Shown: positions 25,360-30,930 of the stretch, piece by piece
Layout of the letters: each line of letters begins with the position of its first letter
Numbering within the stretch: the stretch's first letter is position 1
Source: an uncultured Fretibacterium sp.
GTDB taxonomy: Bacteria > Synergistota > Synergistia > Synergistales > Aminobacteriaceae
Reading direction: 5' to 3'
Assembly: GCA_937892105.1 (NCBI GenBank)
Contig: CALAUZ010000023.1
Location: 1-30,930, forward strand
DNA: 30,930 nt
Made by a program: the position numbers and the translations under genes
Notes under the pieces: model-generated
Told to the model about the DNA's origin: nothing
The model's input: the letters and a program-made list of their open reading frames with translations, nothing else
Database searches by the model: none

Positions 25360-25639
25360 TTCCTTCTGCCTCCTCGTGGTACATTCCGCGTTCATTTTTC
25401 CTTGCCCTGCGTGCTGAAATTATGCAAATACTGCCTTCTCTGTGAGTATAAATTACTGCTATTTCAACCCCCTCAAGAAGACCGATTGACACATAACGTT
25501 CTTCATCATACTCTGCCCAGTTGCTCATGTACGTATGAATAAAGCCATCAAATATCTTCACTGCATCGGCAAAATCTATCCCATGCTTCTCAATGTTCTT
25601 CAGCCGCTTATTCTCGTTCCACTCAAACACATACTTCAT
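25319..25639 (-). CDS. brnT: BrnT-family ribonuclease toxin
   Basis: A 106-aa type II toxin. The FEWNENKRLKNIEKHGIDFADAVKIF opening, ERYVSIGLLEGVEIAVIYTHR core and ICIISARRARKNERGMY end match the BrnT family, an RNase with a RelE-like fold that blocks translation. The C terminus runs about 15 residues past the family core because its frame overlaps brnA. AGGAGA lies 6-7 nt before the ATG and inside the last codons of the upstream gene, so there is no private promoter gap. Transcription therefore comes from the promoter before the membrane-protein gene or from inside that gene. Confidence 0.88.
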   Translation of the reverse strand: MKYVFEWNENKRLKNIEKHGIDFADAVKIFDGFIHTYMSNWAEYDEERYVSIGLLEGVEIAVIYTHREGSICIISARRARKNERGMYHEEAEGNGNRLREAEGNER

Positions 25640-25642
25640 AGC

Positions 25643-26044
25643 TTATCTCCTGAGATTGTTACCCATGTTACGGAGCATATCACTGCGGGACGGCGTATTA
25701 TGCTGGCTCTCTACAGCAGGGTTAGACCAATAGGCTTTTGCGCGGGAAGAAAGCGTACTCACCCAGTTTATCCCGAACATCTCAAGTATCATCGTTACAC
25801 CCAAGAATATCCACACTAACACTGCAAGTATCGCTATTATCCTGAATGATGCAGATATCCTCCTGTCCGCAGCCTGTTCAAGCTGCTTCACTTCACGTTC
25901 TGCCTGAGCCTTCTCCTCTCGCGTCAAATCCTTCTCGTTTCGCCTAATGCTGAATATTCGCCACAAACTCGCTCCACCCTGCGCCCATTGCCAAAGGCCA
26001 AGAAGGAATATCGTTGCTGCCACAAATGCTAACAGTATAGCCAT
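25643..26044 (-). CDS. Small two-helix membrane protein, unknown
   Basis: A 133-aa protein with a hydrophobic segment at about 2-20, a charged coiled-coil-like middle (RRNEKDLTREEKAQAEREVKQLEQAADR, 34-62) and a second hydrophobic segment at about 66-90, followed by a hydrophilic tail. I do not recognise a family. AAAGGAGGTG lies a few bases before the ATG, a near-perfect ribosome binding site. It is the first gene of the operon that contains brnTA, and its last codons hold the brnT ribosome binding site. The role is unknown; it may be a chance neighbour or a membrane partner of the TA pair. Confidence 0.7.
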   Translation of the reverse strand: MAILLAFVAATIFLLGLWQWAQGGASLWRIFSIRRNEKDLTREEKAQAEREVKQLEQAADRRISASFRIIAILAVLVWIFLGVTMILEMFGINWVSTLSSRAKAYWSNPAVESQHNTPSRSDMLRNMGNNLRR

Positions 26045-26082
26045 TATATTTCACCTCCTTTTTCTGTCTTAGGATTTGTTAT

Positions 26083-26114
26083 GTGATATTATAGCTTCAC
26101 TATGAAAATTTCAA
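26083..26114. promoter_or_regulatory. Overlapping divergent promoters within a partial palindrome
   Basis: On the plus strand TGTGATATTAT (extended -10, TATTAT at 26087-26092) faces cbiL. On the minus strand TATAAT (26093-26088) with TTGAAA (26114-26109, 15-bp spacer) faces the membrane-protein/brnTA operon. The two -10 elements overlap almost completely inside GTGA-N10-TCAC (26083-26100), so initiation in one direction should exclude the other, and a dimeric regulator could bind both. Confidence 0.5.
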
Positions 26115-26800
26115 CGCTATTAATCATCGCTGGTATTGGGCCGGGCAATCCTGACCTCGTTACTCTCGACGCTCTAAATTACGCAAGAACCTCACATGTT
26201 ATTCTCGTTCCGCGCTCACATAAGGACGCTCAGGGCATGGCCGAAAACATAATTTCTCATCACCTCCCCAATACGTCTTTAACGCCCATCATCTTTCCCA
26301 TGACTTCAGACGTTCAACTGCGCGGCAAAATTATACTCTCACAGCTCGAAGCATTAGCCCCAAAACTTGAGACAGCAGAGAGAATATTCTTTCCCGTAAT
26401 AGGCGATTCAATGCTCTACTCTACAGGCGCGTATCTCCTTGACGCAATGAGAATGGTTATCCCCGATGTTGAGGCGGAATTTATACCGGGCATATCGGCT
26501 CATTCATTGGCGGCTGCGTGCGCAAAAAGGTTTCTGGCAATGTCCGATGATATTTTCAGCATTATACCCGGCACAGCTCAACCCGCAAAAATTAAAGCCA
26601 CCCTCGAACACTCTGACGCAATCGCAATCTACAAACCCACAGCAATCAAGAACATTCGCGGGCTTGTAGACCCATCGCAATTCACAAAGGTTATAAGGGT
26701 TGACTTTGCTGGCATTCCGGAAAAAGAACGAATACTTGAAGGGGCTGAAGCATTGCAGGGGGTAAACGAGTACATGTCGGTTATACTGTTATGGCGTTGA
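26102..26800 (+). CDS. cbiL: Cobalt-factor II / precorrin-2 C20-methyltransferase
   Basis: A 232-aa tetrapyrrole (SAM-dependent) methylase. GIGPGNPDLVTLDAL near the N terminus, FFPVIGDSMLYSTGAYL in the middle and FIPGISAHSLAAACA are the conserved blocks of the family, and the combination with GDSMLYST is that of C20-methylases (CbiL/CobI). It adds a methyl group at C20 during cobalamin ring synthesis; the anaerobic name is used because of the likely lifestyle. No Shine-Dalgarno sequence precedes the ATG, and the -10 element is only about 10 nt upstream, so the mRNA may be leaderless. No other cobalamin genes are in the window. It is followed after one base by the next gene. Confidence 0.85.
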   Translation: MKISTLLIIAGIGPGNPDLVTLDALNYARTSHVILVPRSHKDAQGMAENIISHHLPNTSLTPIIFPMTSDVQLRGKIILSQLEALAPKLETAERIFFPVIGDSMLYSTGAYLLDAMRMVIPDVEAEFIPGISAHSLAAACAKRFLAMSDDIFSIIPGTAQPAKIKATLEHSDAIAIYKPTAIKNIRGLVDPSQFTKVIRVDFAGIPEKERILEGAEALQGVNEYMSVILLWR

Positions 26801-26801
26801 G

Positions 26802-27686
26802 ATGAAAGGGCTTATACGGGGCGAAATATATCTCACGTTCGACATAATTCTCGGCCTCATAACCGGCAGCATCATTATACGTCTCAGGCTCTCCGACATC
26901 ATCATGAAACATCTTCTCCCCCGCAACATTCCTCCCGTTACCGGTCTGGCTGTAGCGGTAAGCGCGGGAAGTTCAAAGGCTGGCGCGGCAATAATAGCCT
27001 CATCTCTGCTAAAACACGAAATCTCCGAGCGTCAGGCCCTATGGTCAGTCTTAATGCTCCCTCTCCCGTCGTACCTCAGACGATGGCCTTCAACATTCGC
27101 ACTCTCCGTGAGCATGGCCGGAAAAGCTGGGGCAATATTCGCACTCTCATTACTCGTAAGAAGCATTGCAAGATTCATGATAGCGTTGCACTTTCTGAGA
27201 CGTGAGGGCAGGGAATACACATTCATTCCGCAAGAGCTTGAAGGCAAAGACTACACACATGGCCTGGCACGCAATCTTATGAAGACGCTCCCAGTTGCAT
27301 GGGTATTCTTCGCATTGTCCTACCTGCTATCACCCGTAATCGACGCATTCTTCAGGGATATATTCGCTGGCAGTGATACGTTCCTTCCTGTGTCGGGGTG
27401 GAGTGTTGCGGCGGGAAGCATTGCCCATGTGTCGGCGGCATTATCACTGGCTGGCGGCGCAATGTCCTCCGGCGGACTAGGAACAATGCAGGCTGCATTC
27501 GCGTTGATACTGGGTTCAGGGCTTGGAACGGCCTCACGTATTATGCGGCAGAACGCGGGGTATTACTTCGGACTGTTCCCGAAAAACATCGCCTCAAAAA
27601 TGCTCGTGATGAATTTCGCTACTATTATTCCGTTAATCATAGTGAATTTGATTTTTGCGGGTTTAGCTTTATCATTATGGCCATGA
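26802..27686 (+). CDS. Multi-pass membrane protein, nucleoside-recognition (Gate)-like
   Basis: A 294-aa integral membrane protein with about seven hydrophobic segments. The Gly/Ser/Ala-rich region AVSAGSSKAGAAIIASSLLK and the later AGGAMSSGGLGTMQAAFALILGSGLGT resemble the two halves of nucleoside-recognition/Gate domains found in FeoB, SpoIIM-like and archaeal membrane proteins. This similarity is by eye and weak. It starts one base after the cbiL stop (TGA-G-ATG), so it is coupled to it. A transport role, for instance of cobalt or a corrinoid precursor, would fit that position but is inference. Its stop overlaps the start of the GGDEF-PIN gene. Confidence 0.6.
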   Translation: MKGLIRGEIYLTFDIILGLITGSIIIRLRLSDIIMKHLLPRNIPPVTGLAVAVSAGSSKAGAAIIASSLLKHEISERQALWSVLMLPLPSYLRRWPSTFALSVSMAGKAGAIFALSLLVRSIARFMIALHFLRREGREYTFIPQELEGKDYTHGLARNLMKTLPVAWVFFALSYLLSPVIDAFFRDIFAGSDTFLPVSGWSVAAGSIAHVSAALSLAGGAMSSGGLGTMQAAFALILGSGLGTASRIMRQNAGYYFGLFPKNIASKMLVMNFATIIPLIIVNLIFAGLALSLWP

Positions 27687-29188
27687 ATAATAACGTGATT
27701 AATATTTACGTAACTGGCAGGAACATTGCAGGCGTTCTGGAAAATACTCCATCTCCTGCGGGGCTGAAAGTGTCTTTCAGGATTTTCACCCTTGAGCATG
27801 GTGCAAAAATTCGCATTAGCTCTGAGGCTGTTAATGTTTTTGTCCTCAAGAAACTTCCTGCAAGATTAATTGATGGCGCAAAATATATACTTTGCTCAAA
27901 GAACCCTGAAAATCTCACTCCTTCAGACCTAACCTTGCTTTATGATCTTTGGCCTGAACCTTTGACACCTTCACTGCTGAAATTCTACTTCCTGAAGCTC
28001 CTTGAAAGAATAAGTGCCGAACTTGCGAACACTTCAGAGGAGACAGAACACCAGAAACGCATAATCGAAATGGCAAGGCAGGATTACCTCACCGGTCTTG
28101 CAACACGATGGTACTTGCAGGAATACATCAAGAAGAACCAGGACGAACGCAACGTAACATGCATATATTTCGACTTGGACAACTTCAAGGCCGTGAATGA
28201 CACATACGGACATCAGGCGGGAGACAGGGCATTGGCAGCGACAGCCGAGATGATGCAGAGGGATTTTTCGCCGGACGGTTTCTGCGCGAGAATGGGCGGA
28301 GATGAGTTTATGATAGTACTTCTGGGAATGAGGGACGCTTCGGAAGTTGAGAGGAAGGTCAACGCGTTCATGGCCGGACTTCTGGAGTATTACGCGGGGA
28401 CTAAGACGATGAAGGCGTTATCTGTCAGTGCAGGGGTTGCACAGAAGACACATGGGGACGATAAGACTATAGACAGGCTAATGCATGAGAGCGACATCGC
28501 ATTATACGCGGCGAAAAATTCAGGGCGTTCACGTTGCAGGGTATATGATCCTTCAATGGAAGAAGATAGAGAGGGTCAGGAAACGTCATCGGGAAGAAAC
28601 TATTACCTTGTTGACTATGAGAACGTAAAATCCGAAGGTCTTAACGGTATTCACAAACTTGACGCTAACAACACCGTATGCATATTCTACAGTAAGAATG
28701 CCGACAGAATATCATCGGAACTTAATCTTCATCTTAAAGAGTCGAAGGCGGAAATCATATATCACCGTGTTGAAGTTGGCGTGAAAAATGCGTTGGACTT
28801 CCAGCTATCGTCATATTTGGGCGAGATAATCACCGAAAACGCAGGAGGATTAAGGGGGCAGGCAAAATATTTCATTGTCTCGAAGGATAATGGTTTCAGC
28901 AGCTTGATATCCTTCTGGAAGGAAAAAAATATCACTGTCGATGTAATAGCTGATGTTTCGGGAAAGAGGGTTCACGAGGACACGGAAAGTATTGCGAAGA
29001 AGGTTGCGGAACTTCTGGGAGATAATGACGCTGCGAATAATGCCGCAGAGATTGCGGGAATAATCACGAATTGCCGGACGAAAATGGAGATTAACACTGC
29101 GCTGCTAAAGATGTTCAGGAACAACGCCAAAGTTGGAGAGATATACAGAGCAATAAAACCATTAATTGCGAACAAACGCGGGAAATGA
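27683..29188 (+). CDS. Diguanylate cyclase fused to a PIN-like nuclease domain
   Basis: A 501-aa protein. Residues 1-115 may be a degenerate receiver-like sensor (strand-helix pattern ending in LYDLWPEPLTPSLLKFYFLKLL). Residues 132-290 are a GGDEF domain: DYLTGLATR, IYFDLDNFKAVNDTYGHQAGD (161-181) and an intact GGDEF at 205-209, so it should make c-di-GMP from GTP. The RxxD inhibitory site is absent (SPDG instead). Residues 305-430 form a PIN/NYN-like fold with the expected acidic residues: D311 in LVDYEN, D372 in KNALDFQL and D402 in VSKDNGF, suggesting a metal-dependent RNase. A helical tail follows. The ATG at 27683 overlaps the previous stop (ATGA); ATG 27677 is an alternative. The frame is open further upstream inside the previous gene, but only by chance. 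Confidence 0.85.
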   Translation: MNNNVINIYVTGRNIAGVLENTPSPAGLKVSFRIFTLEHGAKIRISSEAVNVFVLKKLPARLIDGAKYILCSKNPENLTPSDLTLLYDLWPEPLTPSLLKFYFLKLLERISAELANTSEETEHQKRIIEMARQDYLTGLATRWYLQEYIKKNQDERNVTCIYFDLDNFKAVNDTYGHQAGDRALAATAEMMQRDFSPDGFCARMGGDEFMIVLLGMRDASEVERKVNAFMAGLLEYYAGTKTMKALSVSAGVAQKTHGDDKTIDRLMHESDIALYAAKNSGRSRCRVYDPSMEEDREGQETSSGRNYYLVDYENVKSEGLNGIHKLDANNTVCIFYSKNADRISSELNLHLKESKAEIIYHRVEVGVKNALDFQLSSYLGEIITENAGGLRGQAKYFIVSKDNGFSSLISFWKEKNITVDVIADVSGKRVHEDTESIAKKVAELLGDNDAANNAAEIAGIITNCRTKMEINTALLKMFRNNAKVGEIYRAIKPLIANKRGK

Positions 29189-29212
29189 CATTGAGACATA
29201 TAGTGCTATAAT
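29185..29212 (+). promoter_or_regulatory. Promoter of the antiporter gene
   Basis: ATGACA (29185-29190), a 16-bp spacer and TATAAT (29207-29212) with TG-C directly upstream. A transcript from about 29219 has a 50-nt leader carrying AGAGG before the ATG at 29270. Confidence 0.6.
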
Positions 29213-29269
29213 CCCTGACCTGTAAGAACTAGCTTTATATATTTCAGAAAAGAGGCAAAAATTTTTCAC

Positions 29270-30559
29270 ATGTCATTACTCCTCAGTACAGCTTTCGCGT
29301 TGACGGCAGGTCTTCTCATGACAAGAGCTTTCAAGTACACAGCCGGACGGAGAGGCATAATGTTTCCCGATGTAACAGCGTTTCTCATTGCTGGAGTTCT
29401 CGTAGGGCCGTATGTTCTGGGACGGTTCGGTCTCGGTTTCAGAACATCAGATGAGCTTGCGGGTGTAGGAATACTCTCGAACATAGCGTTGGGGTTCATA
29501 GCGTTCGACATAGGGAGCGAGTTTCGTGCGGCAGGCCTGAAGGAAATGGGGAAATCCGCACTTTTCATAGGCATATTCCAGGCATTAATGGCAACAATAC
29601 TCGTTGACGGCGCATTAATCCTTCTGAGCATGAAGCTGGGCAATGATATTCTGCCCGTACCTGCAGCGATAACTTTGGGCGCGATAGCTTCTGCAACAGC
29701 ACCTGCGGCGACATTGATGGTAGTGCGGCAGTTCAAGGCGAAAGGGCCTGTTACGGATTTGCTTCTGCCGATAGTAGCACTTGATGACGCGGCGGGACTA
29801 GTGATTTTTGCGGTCTCAATGGGTATTGCCCAAGCGATGATAGGCGGGACAGTGAATGTAATTTCCGTTGTGCTTAACCCGGTTATAGAGATAGTATGTT
29901 CGCTGGCGTTAGGTTCATTGATGGGTTATATTCTGACTATGCTGGAAAAACTGTTCTTCTCGAACTCCAACAGATTATCAATGACGATAGCGTTTGTAAT
30001 GATGACGATAGCACTTTCTTCGCGTGAAATGTATATCGGCTCAGTAAGGATAGCTTTCTCGTCATTGCTTGTGTGCATGACGCTTGGTACGGTGTTCTGC
30101 AACATGTGCGAGTATTCGGCTGACATAATGCATCGTTCTGAAAGGTGGTCTGCGCCGCTTTACGCGGTATTCTTCGTGCTGTCAGGGGCGAGACTTGAAC
30201 TTTCAGTGATGGGAGACGTAGCGGTAATGCTCATAGGTGCAGTGTATATACTTGTGAGGTGTGCAGGGAAATATCTTGGAGCGTCATTCAGTTCGTCAGT
30301 GATGGAGTGTTCCGAGAACGTGAGGAAGTATCTTGGGATTACGCTTTTTCCGCAGGCAGGAGTTGCGCTTGGAATGGTAGTGAGTGCGCAGAGTTTGGGA
30401 CATGAGATGGGTGGACTGATACGCAACATAATACTGTTCAGCGTGCTGGTGTATGAGCTTGTTGGGCCGATGATGACGAGAATGGCACTTACAGCGGCAG
30501 GAGAGATTGAGCAGAAGAAACCTGAACATGTGAACAGAGCACGTTTTCAGAAGGCATAA
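29270..30559 (+). CDS. Cation/proton antiporter, CPA2 family
   Basis: A 429-aa inner-membrane protein with about 12-13 hydrophobic segments. The core pattern ATAPAATLMVVRQFKAKGPVTDLLLPIVALDDAAGLVIF (about 142-180) contains the unwound helix region (TAP) and the paired aspartates D172-D173, which carry ions in the electrogenic CPA2 (KefB/NapA-like) group. FIAFDIGSEF (77-85) is the preceding conserved helix. There is no C-terminal nucleotide-binding (KTN/TrkA) domain, so it is the short form. It probably exchanges Na+ or K+ for protons. Gene and promoter stand alone, and no terminator is visible before the insertion element. Confidence 0.85.
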   Translation: MSLLLSTAFALTAGLLMTRAFKYTAGRRGIMFPDVTAFLIAGVLVGPYVLGRFGLGFRTSDELAGVGILSNIALGFIAFDIGSEFRAAGLKEMGKSALFIGIFQALMATILVDGALILLSMKLGNDILPVPAAITLGAIASATAPAATLMVVRQFKAKGPVTDLLLPIVALDDAAGLVIFAVSMGIAQAMIGGTVNVISVVLNPVIEIVCSLALGSLMGYILTMLEKLFFSNSNRLSMTIAFVMMTIALSSREMYIGSVRIAFSSLLVCMTLGTVFCNMCEYSADIMHRSERWSAPLYAVFFVLSGARLELSVMGDVAVMLIGAVYILVRCAGKYLGASFSSSVMECSENVRKYLGITLFPQAGVALGMVVSAQSLGHEMGGLIRNIILFSVLVYELVGPMMTRMALTAAGEIEQKKPEHVNRARFQKA

Positions 30560-30573
30560 TCAGAAGGCATAAT
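30548..30573 (+). repeat. 13-bp tandem duplication at the antiporter stop codon
   Basis: CAGAAGGCATAAT occurs twice back to back (30548-30560 and 30561-30573). The first copy contains the antiporter stop codon TAA (30557-30559). It lies next to the insertion element but is longer than the TA target duplication of IS630 elements. Confidence 0.8.
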
Positions 30574-30930
30574 GTATAATATAATTATCACACTTTAAAA
30601 GCAACAGATATAGCATTATCTAAATTTTTACATGTACCTAGATAATCTGTTACTTTTTTCTTGAGCCAATGCCAGAAATGTTCTATCGGGTTCAATTCAG
30701 GTGAATATGGTGGAAGAAACATTACTTGTCGGCCAGTATCACTGGATAATATATTCAGTTGTTTCTTCCTGTGAAATGATGCGTTATCCATGATTTTCAC
30801 AGCTCCTTCGGGGGAAGCTGGCAGAAGATGTTTGGCAAACCATTCTTCACATAACATTGCTTTCATTACACCGATGAAGGGCGTGCCGCAGGCAACAGCC
30901 GCAACGGCTACGGCAAAAAAACGCTCAAGG
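30574..30930 (-). mobile_element. Insertion sequence, IS630 family (partial)
   Basis: The element's inner boundary lies between the antiporter gene and the transposase stop, most likely at one of the TA dinucleotides in the AT-rich stretch 30575-30587. The other end and its inverted repeat are not in the window, so the exact boundary is not set. A contig ending inside an IS is typical of assembly breaking in a multi-copy repeat. Confidence 0.7.
30588..30930 (-). CDS. IS630-family transposase, 5' part missing at window edge
   Basis: The C-terminal DDE_3 region of an IS630/Tc1-type transposase. Visible are KIMDNASFHRKKQ (second catalytic Asp), FLPPYSPELNPIEHFWHWLKKK (catalytic Glu in the PIE motif) and a short C-terminal end stopping at 30588. 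An ATG at 30866 is internal: the frame stays open upstream for 21 more codons (LERFFAVAVAAVACGTPFIG...) to the window edge at 30929, matching the family. The first catalytic Asp and the DNA-binding part are beyond the edge. The visible part has no frameshift, so the full gene may be intact. Confidence 0.93.
   Translation of the reverse strand, partial: LERFFAVAVAAVACGTPFIGVMKAMLCEEWFAKHLLPASPEGAVKIMDNASFHRKKQLNILSSDTGRQVMFLPPYSPELNPIEHFWHWLKKKVTDYLGTCKNLDNAISVAFKV

Noticed and set aside
27398..27682. N-terminal extension of the GGDEF-PIN protein by about 93 residues
   Set aside because: The stretch lies wholly inside the preceding membrane-protein gene in another frame, is Cys/Arg-rich without family features, and the ATGA junction gives a natural start.
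30588..30866. A complete 92-aa protein starting at 30866
   Set aside because: The frame remains open to the window edge and the upstream residues continue the transposase fold; the ATG is internal.
18..30930. tRNA, rRNA or tmRNA genes
   Set aside because: No stretch with a T-loop GGTTCGAAT-type box and paired acceptor arms was seen in the gaps, and there are no rRNA-like sequences.

Overview
The window looks like a contig from a member of the phylum Synergistota (Synergistaceae-like, anaerobic, probably gut- or digester-associated). The main evidence is two secreted proteins ending in a Gly-rich stretch, an invariant-looking Cys, a hydrophobic segment and a basic tail, the pattern of the Synerg-CTERM sorting signal. 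Supporting evidence is a c-di-AMP cyclase/CdaR pair, an apparently anaerobic-type cobalamin methyltransferase and moderate G+C. The contig seems to break at technical or repeat boundaries: bases 1-17 match the end of an Illumina adapter, and the right edge lies inside an IS630-type transposase.

Layout. 1-1070: adapter remnant, a long leader with an extended -10 promoter, a type IV pilin-like gene and a (probably bidirectional) terminator. 1179-10973 (minus strand): a tightly packed operon read as DUF5714 cysteine-rich protein, dnaX, dnaE, pyk, cdaA, cdaR. It joins clamp-loader and replicative polymerase genes to pyruvate kinase and to c-di-AMP synthesis. 11092-13349 (plus): an orphan 142-aa helical protein coupled to a CapD/FlaA1-type membrane sugar epimerase/dehydratase. 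13402-14881 (minus): pgsA and a CbpA-type DnaJ. 15009-22156 (minus): two surface proteins with Synerg-CTERM tails, separated by a 305-bp gap. That gap holds a perfect 13-bp inverted repeat around a strongly structured 216-bp element, the best candidate here for an undescribed RNA or regulatory element. 22212-26044 (minus): a 133-aa membrane protein, a brnT/brnA toxin-antitoxin pair, a HAD phosphatase and a DUF255/YyaL protein with a degenerate active-site motif, all nearly without gaps. 26102-29188 (plus): cbiL, a multi-pass membrane protein, and a GGDEF diguanylate cyclase fused to a PIN-like nuclease domain, overlapping and probably co-transcribed. 29270-30559 (plus): a CPA2-type cation/proton antiporter. 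30588-30930 (minus): truncated IS630 transposase.

Themes. Second-messenger enzymes occur twice: CdaA/CdaR for c-di-AMP and GGDEF-PIN for c-di-GMP, the latter fused to a possible RNase. The envelope is represented by the pilin, CapD, PgsA, the CTERM proteins and the antiporter. Promoters share a GCTATAAT-type -10 element, often with an upstream TG. Function calls come from motifs read by eye in the translated sequence; no database search was made.
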